From: Amblyomma americanum
Lineage: Eukaryota; Arthropoda; Arachnida; Ixodida; Ixodidae
NCBI RefSeq assembly: GCF_052857255.1
Contig: NC_135497.1
Location: forward strand, 180,143,478-180,207,477
Direction of reading: 5' to 3'
DNA length: 64,000 nucleotides
The stretch's first letter is position 1, and the number at the start of each line of letters is the position of its first letter. Positions 21,738-35,276 of the stretch are shown here, piece after piece. The notes below the pieces were generated by a model. It was not told where the DNA came from. It did not search any database and saw nothing but the letters and a program-made list of their open reading frames with translations. The translations under genes were made by a program, and so were the position numbers.

Positions 21738-24700
21738 GCACTTGGAAGTCGGCACTTCGGTTGTTCTTCATGCGACGCATCATAATCTTAAACACACCCA
21801 GGAAAACCTGGGCCAGAAGAATGGTACTTGATTCCTTTTGCTTTATTTTCCAACATTGCATTTACCACTGCCCTTAGAGAATATTTCAAAACACAACACT
21901 GAACCATTTGTTTTTCTTCATTGTTTGCAGAGACGCAGGGGCTGCAAGGCGGCCAGCTTCAGCAGACAGAAGACATGAAGTATTTTGGTTTAAAAAATTC
22001 AGTGAGCACTTGAGAGTCGGCACTTCTGTTGTTCTTCATGCGACGCATCATGGCGTCAAAGACACCCAGGAAAACCTGGGCCAGATGACAGGTAAGGGAT
22101 TCTCTTTGCTATATTTTTCAAGATTGCATTTACATGTGTCCTAAAAGACATTCCAAAACACAATCGGAACCATCCGTTTTTCTGTACTGTTTGCAGAAAT
22201 GCAGGAGCTGCAAGGCGGCTAGCTTCGGCAGAGAGAAGAGAATGAATATTTTTGTTCCAAAAATTCAGTGAGCACTTGAGAGTCGGCACTTCTGTTGCCC
22301 TTCATGCAACGCATCATGGCGTCAAGCAGACCCAGGAAAATCCTGAGCCCGAACAATGGTAATAGATTCGCGGTGCTTTATTTTGCAACATTGCACTTTC
22401 CAGTGCCCTTAGTGACATTCCGAAACAATTCTTTACCATTAGTATTTCTGTATTTTTTTGCAGAGACGAAGGAGCTGCAAGACGGCTAGCGTCGGCAGAG
22501 AGAAGGCAAGGAATATTTTTGCTTTAAAAATTCAGTCACCACTTGAGAGTCGGCACTTCTTTTGTTCTTCATGAAACAGATCATGGCGTCAAAGACATCA
22601 AGGAAAATTTGTGCCAGAAGAACGGTAATAGATTCCCTTTGCTATATTTTCCAACGTTGAATTTACATGTGTCCAAAGAGACATTCCAAAATACGATCTG
22701 AACCATCCGATTTTCTGTATTGTTTGCAGAGACGTAGGAGCAGCAAAGCGGTTAGCTTCGGCAGAGAGAAGATAAGGAATATTTTTGGTTTAAAAATTCA
22801 GCGGCCACTTGAGAGTCGGCACTTCTGTTGTTTTTGATACGACGCATCGTGGCGTCAAAGACACCAAGGAAAACATGGGCCAGAAGAACGGTAATCGGTT
22901 CGTGTTGCTTTATTTTGACACATTGCTTTTCCAATGCCTTTAGGTGCATTCCAAAACACAATTTTGAACTAACCGCTTTTCTGTATTTTTTGCAGAGACG
23001 AAGGAGCTGCAAGGCGGCTAGCTTCGGCAGATACAAGACATGGAATATTTTTGTTTAAAAAATTCAGCGACCACTTGAGAGTCGGCACTTCTGTTGTTCT
23101 TCATGGGACGCATCATGGCGTCAAAGACACCCAGGAAAACCTGGGCCAGAAAAAGGTAAGAGATTCCCTTTGCTATATTTTTCAACATTGCTTTTACATG
23201 TGTCCTAAGAGACATTCCAAAACATAATCGGAACCATCCGTTTTTCTGTACTGTTTGCAGAGACGCAGGAGCTGCAAGGCGCCTAGCTTCGGCAGAGAGA
23301 AGACATAGGATATTTTTGTTCTAAAAATTCAGAGAGCACTTGAAAGTTGCCACTTCTGTTGTTCTTCATGCGACGCATAATGGCGTCAAAGACACCCAGG
23401 AAAACCTGGGCCAGAAGAACGGTAATAGATTCTGTTTGCTATATTCCCAGCATTGCATTTACATGTGTCCTAATAGACATTCCAAAACAGAATCTGAGCC
23501 ACCCGTTTTTCTGTATTGTTTGCAGAGACGAAGGGGCTGCTGGCCGGCTAGCTGCGAGAGACAGAAGACATGGAATATTTTTGTTTAAAAACACAGCGAC
23601 CACTTGAGAGTCGGGACTTCTGTTGTTCTACATGCCACGCATCATGGCGTCAAAGACAATAAGGAAAACCTGTGCCAGAAGAACGGTAATAGATTTTCTT
23701 TGCTATATTTTCCAACATTGAATTTACATGTGTCCAAAGAGACATTTGAGAACAAGATCTGAACCATCCGATTTTCTGTATTGTTTGCAGAGACGTAGGA
23801 GCAGCAAGGCAGCTAGCTTCGGCAGAAAGAAGACATGGATTAACTTTGTTTAAAAAATTCAACAACCAGTTTACAGTCGGCACTTCTGTTGTTCTTCATG
23901 CGACGCATCATGGCATCAAGCAGACACAGGAAAAACCTGGGTCCGAACAATGGTAATAGATTCGCGTTCCTTTCTTTTGCAACATTGCATATACCAGTGC
24001 CGTTAGAGACGTTCCAAAACACAATTCTGAACCATACGTTTTTCTGTATTGTTTGCAGAGACGCTGGAGCTGCGAGGCGGCTTGCTTCGGAACACAGAAG
24101 ACATGGAATTATTTTGTTTAAAAAAATTCAACAACCACTTGACTGTCGGCACTTCTGTTCTTCATGCGACGCATCATAGCGTAAAGCAGACCCAGGAAAA
24201 TCCTGAGCCCGAACAATGGTAATAGATTCGCGGTGCTTTATTTTGAAACCTTGTACTTTCAAGTGCCCTTAGAGACATTCCAAAACACAATTCTTTACCA
24301 TCCGTATTTCTGTATTTTTTCAGACGAAGGAGCTGCAAGACGGCTAGCTTCGGCAGAGAGAAGACAAGGAATATTTTTGTTTTAAAAATTCAGCGACCAC
24401 TTGAGAGTCGCCACTTCTGTTGCTGTTCATACGACGCATCGTGGCGTCAAAGACACCAAGGAAAACCTGGGGCAGAAGAACGGTAATAGATTCCCATTGC
24501 TATATTTTCCAACATTGCATTTTCATGTGTCCAAAGAGAGATTTCAAAACAATCTGAACCATCCGTTTTTCTGTATTGTTTGCAGAGACGAAGGAGCTGC
24601 TGGCCGGCCAGCTGCGGGAGACAGAAGACGTGCAATATTTTTGTTTAAAACTTCTTCGACCACTTGAGAGTCGGCACTTCTGTTGTTCTTCATAGGACGC

Positions 24701-25337
24701 ATCATGGCGTCAAAGACACCCAGGAAATTCTGGGCCGGAAAAAAGGTAAGAGATTCCATTTGCTACATTTTTCAACATTGCATTTACATGTGTCCTAAGA
24801 GACATTCCAAAACACAATCGGAACCAACCGTTTTTCTCTACTGTTTGCAGAGACGCAGGAGCTGCAAGGCGGCTAGCTTCGGCAGAGAGAAGACATAGAA
24901 TATTTTTGTTCTAAAAATTCAGAGAGCACTTGAAAGTTGCCACTTCTGTTGTTCTTCATGCGACGCATCATGGCGTCAAAGACACCCGGGAAAAGCTGGG
25001 CCAGAAGAACGGTAATAGATTCTCTTTTCTATATTTCCCAGCATTGCATTTACATGTGTCCTAATAGACATTCCAAAACACAATCTGAGCCACCCGTTTT
25101 TCTGTATTGTTTGCAGAGACGAAGGAGCTGCAAGGCAGCTAGCTTCGGCAGAAAGAAGACATGGATTAACTTTGTTTAAAAAATTCAACAACCAGTTTAC
25201 AGTCGGCACTTCTGTTGTTCTTCATGCGACGCATCATGGCGTCAAGCAGACACAGGAAAAACCGGAGTCCGAACAATGGTAATAGATTCGCATTCCTTTC
25301 TTTTGCAACATTTCATATACCAGTGCCCTTAGAGACG

Positions 25338-25485
25338 TTCCAAAACACAATTCTGAATCATACGTTTTTCTGAATTGTTTGCAGAGACGCTGGAGCTGCG
25401 AGGCGGCTAGCTTCCAAAACACAATTCTGAATCATACGTTTTTCTGTATTGTTTGCAGAGACGCTGGAGCTGCGAGGCGGCTAGC
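25338..25485 (+). repeat. 74-bp duplicated acceptor region
   Basis: Counterpart of 1958-2105 within leader 2, absent from leader 1. Confidence 0.95.
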
Positions 25486-27276
25486 TTCGGCAGAGAGAAG
25501 ACATCGAATATTTTTGTTCTAAAAATTCAGAGAGCACTTGAATGTTGCCACTTCTGTTGTTCTTCATGCGACGAATCATGGCGTCAAAGACGCCCCGGAA
25601 AACCTGGGCCAGAAGAAAGGTAATAGATTCTCTTTGCTATATTTCCCAGCATTGCATTTACGTGTGTCCTAATAGACATTCCAAAACACAATCCGAACCA
25701 CCCGTTTTTCTGTATTGTTTGCAGAGACGAAGGAGCTGCAAGGCAGCTAGCATCGGCAGAAAGAAGACATGGATTAACTTTGTTTAAAAAAATTCAACAA
25801 CCAGTTTACAGTCGGCACTACTGTTGTTCTTCATGCGACGCATCATGGCGTCAAGCAGACACAGGAAAAACCTGGGTCCGAACAATGGTAATAGATTCGC
25901 GTTCTTTTCTTTTGCAACATTGCATATACCAGTGCCGTTAGAGACGTTCCAAAACACAATTCTGAACCATACGTTTTTCTGTATTGTTTGCAGAGACGCT
26001 GGAGCTGCGAGGCGGCTAGCTTCGGAAGACAGAAGACATGGAATTATTTTGTTTAAAAAGATTCAACAACCACTTGATTGTCGGCACTTCTGTTGTTCTT
26101 CATGCGACGCATCATAGCGTCAAGCAGACCCAGGAAAATCCTGAGCCCGAACAATGGTAATAGATTCGCGGTGCTTTATTTTGAAACCTTGCACTTTCAA
26201 GTGCCCTTAGAGACATTCCAAAACACAATTCTTTACCATCCGTATTTCTGTATTTTTTCAGACGATGAAGCTGCAAGACGGCTAGCTTCGGCAGAGAGAA
26301 GACAAGGAATATTTTTGTTTCAAAAATTCAGCGACCACTTGAGAGTCGCCACTTCTGTTGCTCTTCATACGACGCATCGTGGCGTCAGACACCAAGGAAA
26401 ACCTGGGCCAGAAGAACGGTAATAGATTCCCATTGCTATATTTTCCAACATTGCATTTTGATGTGTCCAAAGAGAGATTTCAAAACAATCTGAAACATCC
26501 GTTTTTCTGTATTGTTTGCAGAGATGAAGGAGCTGCTGGCCGGCCAGCTGCGGCAGACAGAAGACGTGGAATATTTTTGTTTAAAAATTCTTCGACCACT
26601 TGAGAGTCGGCACTTCTGTCGTTCTTCATAGGACGCATCATGGCGTCAAAGACACCCAGGAAATCCTGGGCCGGATAAAAGGTAAGAGATTCCCTTTGCT
26701 ACAGTTTTCAACATTGCATTTACATGAGTCCTAAGAGACATTCCAAAACACAATCGGAACCATCCGTCTTTCTGTACTGTTTGCAGAGGCGCAGGAGCTG
26801 CAAGGCGGCTAGCTTCGGCATACAGAAGACATCGAATAATTTTGTTTAAAAATTTAAGCAACCCTTTGACAGTCGGCACTTGTGTTGTTCTTCATGCGAC
26901 GCATCATGGTGTCAAGCAGCCCCAGGAAAAACCCCAGTCCGAACAATGGTATTAGTCTTCGCGTTGCTTTCTTCTGCAGCATTGCATTTTCCAGTGCCCT
27001 TAGAGACATTCGAAAACACAATTCTTTACCATCCGTATGTCTGTATTTTTTGCAGAGACCAAGGAGCTGCAAGATGGCTAGCTTCGGCAGAGAGAAGACA
27101 AGGAATATTTTTGTTTAAAAAATTCAGCGACCACTTGAGAGCCGGCACTTCTGTTGTTCTTCATGGGACGCATCATGGCGTCAAGCAGACACAGGAAAAA
27201 CCTGAGTCCGAACAATGGTAATAGATTCGCATTCCTTTCTTTTGCAACATTGCATATACCAGTGCCCTTAGAGACG

Positions 27277-27424
27277 TTCCAAAACACAATTCTGAATCAT
27301 ACGTTTTTCTGAATTGTTTGCAGAGACGCTGGAGCTGCGAGGCGGCTAGCTTCCAAAACACAATTCTGAATCATACGTTTTTCTGTATTGTTTGCAGAGA
27401 CGCTGGAGCTGCGAGGCGGCTAGC
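27277..27424 (+). repeat. 74-bp duplicated acceptor region
   Basis: Counterpart of 3897-4044. The equivalent place in leader 1 (14346-14424) has only one copy. Confidence 0.95.
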
Positions 27425-27516
27425 TTCGGCAGAGAGAAGACATAGAATATTTTTGTTCTAAAAATTCAGAGAGCACTTGAATGTTGCCACTTCTGTTGTT
27501 CTTCATGCGACGCATC

Positions 27517-29456
27517 ATGGCGTCAAAGACGCCCCGGAAAACCTGGGCCAGAAGAAAGGTAATAGATTCTCTTTGCTATATTTCCCAGCATTGCATTTAC
27601 GTGTGTCCTAATAGACATTCCAAAACACAATCTGAGCCACACGTTTTTCTGTTTTGTTTGCAGAGACGAAGGAGCTGCTGGATGGCCAGCTGCGACAGAC
27701 AGAACACATGGGATATTTTTGTTTAAAAATACAGCGACCACTTGAGAGTCGGGACTTCTGTTGTTTTTCATGCGACGCATCATGGCGTCAAAGACACCAA
27801 GGAAAACCTGTGCCAGAAGAACGGTAATAGATTTTCTTTGCTATATTTTCCAACGTAAAATTTACATGTGTCCAAAGATACATTCCAAAACAAGATCTGA
27901 ACCATCCGATTTTCTGTATTGTTTGCAGAGACGTAGGAGCAGCAAGGCAGCTAGCTTCGACAGAAAGAAGACATGGATTAACTTTGTTTAAAAAAATTCA
28001 ACAACCAGTTTACAGTCGGCACTACTGTTGTTCTTCATGCGACGCATCATGGCGTCAAGCAGACAGGAAAAACCTGGGTCCGAACAATGGTAATAGATTC
28101 GCGTTCTTTTCTTTTGCAACATTGCATATACCAGTGCCGTTAGAGACGTTCCAAAACACAATTCTGAACCATACGTTTTTCTGTATTGTTTGCAGAGACG
28201 TTGGAGCTGCGAGGCGGCTAGCTTCGGAAGACAGAAGACATGGAATTATTTTGTTTAAAAAGATTCAACAACCACTTGATTGTCGGCACTTCTGTTGTTC
28301 TTCATGCGACGCATCATAGCGTCAAGCAGACCCAGGAAAATCCTGAGCCCGAACAATGGTAATAGATTCGCGGTGCTTTATTTTTAAACCTTGCACTTTC
28401 AAGTGCCCTTAGAGACATTCCAAAACACAATTCTTTACCATCCGTATTTCTGTATTTTTTTCAGACGAAGGAGCTGCTGGCCGGCCAGCTGCGGCAGACA
28501 GAAGACGTGCAATATTTTTGTTTAAAAATTCTTCGACCACTTGAGAGTCGGCACTTCTGTCGTTCTTCATAGGACGCATCATGGCGTCAAAGACACCCAG
28601 GAAATCCTGGGCCGGATGAAAGGTAAGAGATTCCCTTTGCTACATTTTTCAACATTGCATTTACATGTGTCCTAAGAGACATTCCGAAACACAATCGGAA
28701 CCATCCGTCTTTCTGTACTGTTTGCAGAGGCGCAGGAGCTGCAAGGCGGCTAGCTTCGGCATACAAAAGACATGGAATAATTTTGTTTAAAAATTTAAGC
28801 AACCCTTTGACAGTCGGCACTTGTGTTGTTCCTCATGCGACGCATCATGGTGTCAAGCAGCCCCAGGAAAAACCCCAGTCCGAACAATGGTATTAGATTC
28901 GCGTTGCTTTCTTTTGCAGCATTGCATTTTCCAGTGCCCTTAGAGACATTCGAAAACACAATTCTTTACCATCCGTATGTCTGTATTTTTTGCAGAGACC
29001 AAGGAGCTGCAAGATGGCTAGCTTCGGCAGAGAGAAGACAAGGAATATTTTTGTTTAAAAAATTCAGCGACCACTTGAGAGTCGGCACTTCTGTTGTTCT
29101 TCTTGGGACGCATCATGGCGTCAAGCAGACACAGGAAAAACCCGAGTCCGAACAATGGTAATAGATTCGCATTCCTTTCTTTTGCAACATTGCATATACC
29201 AGTGCCCTTAGAGACGTTCCAAAACACAATTCTGAATCATACGTTTTTCTGAATTGTTTGCAGAGACGCTGGAGCTGCGAGGCGGCTAGCTTCCAAAACA
29301 CAATTCTGAATCATACGTTTTTCTGTATTGTTTGCAGAGACGCTGGAGCTGCGAGGCGGCTAGCTTCGGCAGAGAGAAGACATAGAATATTTTTGTTCTA
29401 AAAATTCAGAGAGCACTTGAATGTTGCCACTTCTGTTGTTCTTCATGCGACGCATC
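27517..29456 (+). repeat. 1940-bp higher-order unit 6
   Basis: First of the seven-unit run, duplication at 29217-29364. Private change TTTTTAAACC near 28381 (TTTTGAAACC elsewhere) puts a stop in the B2 frame that other units keep open. Confidence 0.95.
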
Positions 29457-31396
29457 ATGGCGTCAAAGACGCCCCGGAAAACCTGGGCCAGAAGAAAGGT
29501 AATAGATTCTCTTTGCTATATTTCCCAGCATTGCATTTACGTGTGTCCTAATAGACATTCCAAAACACAATCTGAGCCACACGTTTTTCTGTTTTGTTTG
29601 CAGAGACGAAGGAGCTGCTGGATGGCCAGCTGCGACAGACAGAACACATGGGATATTTTTGTTTAAAAATACAGCGACCACTTGAGAGTCGGGACTTCTG
29701 TTGTTTTTCATGCGACGCATCATGGCGTCAAAGACACCAAGGAAAACTTGTGCCAGAAGAACGGTAATAGATTTTCTTTGCTATATTTTCCAACGTAAAA
29801 TTTACATGTGTCCAAAGATACATTCCAAAACAAGATCTGAACCATCCGATTTTCTGTATTGTTTGCAGAGACGTAGGAGCAGCAAGGCAGCTAGCTTCGA
29901 CAGAAAGAAGACATGGATTAACTTTGTTTAAAAAAATTCAACAACCAGTTTACATTCGGCACTACTGTTGTTCTTCATGCGACGCATCATGGCGTCAAGC
30001 AGACAGGAAAAACCTGGGTCCGAACAATGGTAATAGATTCGCGTTCTTTTCTTTTGCAACATTGCATATACCAGTGCCGTTAGAGACGTTCCAAAACACA
30101 ATTCTGAACCATACGTTTTTCTGTATTGTTTGCAGAGACGTTGGAGCTGCAAGGCGGCTAGCTTCGGAAGACAGAAGACATGGAATTATTTTGTTTAAAA
30201 AGATTCAACAACCACTTGATTGTCGGCACTTCTGTTGTTCTTCATGCGACGCATCATAGCGTCAAGCAGACCCAGGAAAATCCTGAGCCCGAACAATGGT
30301 AATAGATTCGCGGTGCTTTATTTTGAAACCTTGCACTTTCAAGTGCCCTTAGAGACATTCCAAAACACAATTCTTTACCATCCGTATTTCTGTATTTTTT
30401 TCAGACGAAGGAGCTGCTGGCCGGCCAGCTGCGGCAGACAGAAGACGTGCAATATTTTTGTTTAAAAATTCTTCGACCACTTGAGAGTCGGCACTTCTGT
30501 CGTTCTTCATAGGACGCATCATGGCGTCAAAGACACCCAGGAAATCCTGGGCCGGATGAAAGGTAAGAGATTCCCTTTGCTACATTTTTCAACATTGCAT
30601 TTACATGTGTCCTAAGAGACATTCCGAAACACAATCGGAACCATCCGTCTTTCTGTACTGTTTGCAGAGGCGCAGGAGCTGCAAGGCGGCTAGCTTCGGC
30701 ATACAAAAGACATGGAATAATTTTGTTTAAAAATTTAAGCAACCCTTTGACAGTCGGCACTTGTGTTGTTCCTCATGCGACGCATCATGGTGTCAAGCAG
30801 CCCCAGGAAAAACCCCAGTCCGAACAATGGTATTAGATTCGCGTTGCTTTCTTTTGCAGCATTGCATTTTCCAGTGCCCTTAGAGACATTCGAAAACACA
30901 ATTGTTTACCATCCGTATGTCTGTATTTTTTGCAGAGACCAAGGAGCTGCAAGATGGCTAGCTTCGGCAGAGAGAAGACAAGGAATATTTTTGTTTAAAA
31001 AATTCAGCGACCACTTGAGAGCCGGCACTTCTGTTGTTCTTCATGGGACGCATCATGGCGTCAAGCAGACACAGGAAAAACCTGAGTCCGAACAATGGTA
31101 ATAGATTCGCATTCCTTTCTTTTGCAACATTGCATATACCAGTGCCCTTAGAGACGTTCCAAAACACAATTCTGAATCATACGTTTTTCTGAATTGTTTG
31201 CAGAGACGCTGGAGCTGCGAGGCGGCTAGCTTCCAAAACACAATTCTGAATCATACGTTTTTCTGTATTGTTTGCAGAGACGCTGGAGCTGCGAGGCGGC
31301 TAGCTTCGGCAGAGAGAAGACATAGAATATTTTTGTTCTAAAAATTCAGAGAGCACTTGAATGTTGCCACTTCTGTTGTTCTTCATGCGACGCATC
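29457..31396 (+). repeat. 1940-bp higher-order unit 7 (haplotype A of trimer 1)
   Basis: Duplication at 31157-31304. Linked variants AAAACTTGTGCC near 29746, TTTACATTCGGC near 29949, CAATTGTTTACC near 30899 and GAGCCGGCAC...TCATGGGACG near 31019 all recur exactly 5820 bp later. GAGCTGCAAGG near 30145 is private and arose after that duplication. Confidence 0.95.
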
Positions 31397-33336
31397 ATGG
31401 CGTCAAAGACGCCCCGGAAAACCTGGGCCAGAAGAAAGGTAATAGATTCTCTTTGCTATATTTCCCAGCATTGCATTTACGTGTGTCCTAATAGACATTC
31501 CAAAACACAATCTGAGCCACACGTTTTTCTGTTTTGTTTGCAGAGACGAAGGAGCTGCTGGATGGCCAGCTGCGACAGACAGAACACATGGGATATTTTT
31601 GTTTAAAAATACAGCGACCACTTGAGAGTCGGGACTTCTGTTGTTTTTCATGCGACGCATCATGGCGTCAAAGACACCAAGGAAAACCTGTGCCAGAAGA
31701 ACGGTAATAGATTTTCTTTGCTATATTTTCCAACGTAAAATTTACATGTGTCCAAAGATACATTCCAAAACAAGATCTGAACCATCCGATTTTCTGTATT
31801 GTTTGCAGAGACGTAGGAGCAGCAAGGCAGCTAGCTTCGACAGAAAGAAGACATGGATTAACTTTGTTTAAAAAAATTCAACAACCAGTTTACAGTCGGC
31901 ACTACTGTTGTTCTTCATGCGACGCATCATGGCGTCAAGCAGACAGGAAAAACCTGGGTCCGAACAATGGTAATAGATTCGCGTTCTTTTCTTTTGCAAC
32001 ATTGCATATACCAGTGCCGTTAGAGACGTTCCAAAACACAATTCTGAACCATACGTTTTTCTGTATTGTTTGCAGAGACGTTGGAGCTGCGAGGCGGCTA
32101 GCTTCGGAAGACAGAAGACATGGAATTATTTTGTTTAAAAAGATTCAACAACCACTTGATTGTCGGCACTTCTGTTGTTCTTCATGCGACGCATCATAGC
32201 GTCAAGCAGACCCAGGAAAATCCTGAGCCCGAACAATGGTAATCGATTCGCGGTGCTTTATTTTGAAACCTTGCACTTTCAAGTGCCCTTAGAGACATTC
32301 CAAAACACAATTCTTTACCATCCGTATTTCTGTATTTTTTTCAGACGAAGGAGCTGCTGGCCGGCCAGCTGCGGCAGACAGAAGACGTGCAATATTTTTG
32401 TTTAAAAATTCTTCGACCACTTGAGAGTCGGCACTTCTGTCGTTCTTCATAGGACGCATCATGGCGTCAAAGACACCCAGGAAATCCTGGGCCGGATGAA
32501 AGGTAAGAGATTCCCTTTGCTACATTTTTCAACATTGCATTTACATGTGTCCTAAGAGACATTCCGAAACACAATCGGAACCATCCGTCTTTCTGTACTG
32601 TTTGCAGAGGCGCAGGAGCTGCAAGGCGGCTAGCTTCGGCATACAAAAGACATGGAATAATTTTGTTTAAAAATTTAAGCAACCCTTTGACAGTCGGCAC
32701 TTGTGTTGTTCCTCATGCGACGCATCATGGTGTCAAGCGGCCCCAGGAAAAACCCCAGTCCGAACAATGGTATTAGATTCGCGTTGCTTTCTTTTGCAGC
32801 ATTGCATTTTCCAGTGCCCTTAGAGACATTCGAAAACACAATTCTTTACCATCCGTATGTCTGTATTTTTTGCAGAGACCAAGGAGCTGCAAGATGGCTA
32901 GCTTCGGCAGAGAGAAGACAAGGAATATTTTTGTTTAAAAAATTCAGCGACCACTTGAGAGTCGGCACTTCTGTTGTTCTTCTTGGGACGCATCATGGCG
33001 TCAAGCAGACACAGGAAAAACCCGAGTCCGAACAATGGTAATAGATTCGCATTCCTTTCTTTTGCAACATTGCATATACCAGTGCCCTTAGAGACGTTCC
33101 AAAACACAATTCTGAATCATACGTTTTTCTGAATTGTTTGCAGAGACGCTGGAGCTGCGAGGCGGCTAGCTTCCAAAACACAATTCTGAATCATACGTTT
33201 TTCTGTATTGTTTGCAGAGACGCTGGAGCTGCGAGGCGGCTAGCTTCGGCAGAGAGAAGACATAGAATATTTTTGTTCTAAAAATTCAGAGAGCACTTGA
33301 ATGTTGCCACTTCTGTTGTTCTTCATGCGACGCATC
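31397..33336 (+). repeat. 1940-bp higher-order unit 8 (haplotype B of trimer 1)
   Basis: Duplication at 33097-33244. Carries AATCGATTCG near 32242 and TCAAGCGGCCCC near 32733, shared with the units at 4137 and 37217. Confidence 0.95.
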
Positions 33337-35276
33337 ATGGCGTCAAAGACGCCCCGGAAAACCTGGGCCAGAAGAAAGGTAATAGATTCTCTTTGCTATA
33401 TTTCCCAGCATTGCATTTACGTGTGTCCTAATAGACATTCCAAAACACAATCTGAGCCACACGTTTTTCTGTTTTGTTTGCAGAGACGAAGGAGCTGCTG
33501 GATGGCCAGCTGCGACAGACAGAACACATGGGATATTTTTGTTTAAAAATACAGCGACCACTTGAGAGTCGGGACTTCTGTTGTTTTTCATGCGACGCAT
33601 CATGGCGTCAAAGACACCAAGGAAAACCTGTGCCAGAAGAACGGTAATAGATTTTCTTTGCTATATTTTCCAACGTAAAATTTACATGTGTCCAAAGATA
33701 CATTCCAAAACAAGATCTGAACCATCCGATTTTCTGTATTGTTTGCAGAGACGTAGGAGCAGCAAGGCAGCTAGCTTCGACAGAAAGAAGACATGGATTA
33801 ACTTTGTTTAAAAAAATTCAACAACCAGTTTACAGTCGGCACTACTGTTGTTCTTCATGCGACGCATCATGGCGTCAAGCAGACAGGAAAAACCTGGGTC
33901 CGAACAATGGTAATAGATTCGCGTTCTTTTCTTTTGCAACATTGCATATACCAGTGCCGTTAGAGACGTTCCAAAACACAATTCTGAACCATACGTTTTT
34001 CTGTATTGTTTGCAGAGACGTTGGAGCTGCGAGGCGGCTAGCTTCGGAAGACAGAAGACATGGAATTATTTTGTTTAAAAAGATTCAACAACCACTTGAT
34101 TGTCGGCACTTCTGTTGTTCTTCATGCGACGCATCATAGCGTCAAGCAGACCCAGGAAAATCCTGAGCCCGAACAATGGTAATAGATTCGCGGTGCTTTA
34201 TTTTGAAACCTTGCACTTTCAAGTGCCCTTAGAGACATTCCAAAACACAATTCTTTACCATCCGTATTTCTGTATTTTTTTCAGACGAAGGAGCTGCTGG
34301 CCGGCCAGCTGCGGCAGACAGAAGACGTGCAATATTTTTGTTTAAAAATTCTTCGACCACTTGAGAGTCGGCACTTCTGTCGTTCTTCATAGGACGCATC
34401 ATGGCGTCAAAGACACCCAGGAAATCCTGGGCCGGATGAAAGGTAAGAGATTCCCTTTGCTACATTTTTCAACATTGCATTTACATGTGTCCTAAGAGAC
34501 ATTCCGAAACACAATCGGAACCATCCGTCTTTCTGTACTGTTTGCAGAGGCGCAGGAGCTGCAAGGCGGCTAGCTTCGGCATACAAAAGACATGGAATAA
34601 TTTTGTTTAAAAATTTAAGCAACCCTTTGACAGTCGGCACTTGTGTTGTTCCTCATGCGACGCATCATGGTGTCAAGCAGCCCCAGGAAAAACCCCAGTC
34701 CGAACAATGGTATTAGATTCGCGTTGCTTTCTTTTGCAGCATTGCATTTTCCAGTGCCCTTAGAGACATTCGAAAACACAATTCTTTACCATCCGTATGT
34801 CTGTATTTTTTGCAGAGACCAAGGAGCTGCAAGATGGCTAGCTTCGGCAGAGAGAAGACAAGGAATATTTTTGTTTAAAAAATTCAGCGACCACTTGAGA
34901 GTCGGCACTTCTGTTGTTCTTCTTGGGACGCATCATGGCGTCAAGCAGACACAGGAAAAACCCGAGTCCGAACAATGGTAATAGATTCGCATTCCTTTCT
35001 TTTGCAACATTGCATATACCAGTGCCCTTAGAGACGTTCCAAAACACAATTCTGAATCATACGTTTTTCTGAATTGTTTGCAGAGACGCTGGAGCTGCGA
35101 GGCGGCTAGCTTCCAAAACACAATTCTGAATCATACGTTTTTCTGTATTGTTTGCAGAGACGCTGGAGCTGCGAGGCGGCTAGCTTCGGCAGAGAGAAGA
35201 CATAGAATATTTTTGTTCTAAAAATTCAGAGAGCACTTGAATGTTGCCACTTCTGTTGTTCTTCATGCGACGCATC
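33337..35276 (+). repeat. 1940-bp higher-order unit 9 (consensus haplotype)
   Basis: Duplication at 35037-35184. No diagnostic differences from the consensus unit were noticed. Confidence 0.95.

Larger units (their letters stand above)
21738..27516 (+). repeat. Leader block of frame 2
   Basis: About 21 monomers parallel to 9419-14514. It retains the two monomers and the 74-bp duplication (25338-25485) that are missing at about 12540, and keeps the duplication before the 1940-bp run (27277-27424). It is therefore the fuller version of the leader. It matches 1-4136 closely from about 23380 onward. Confidence 0.9.
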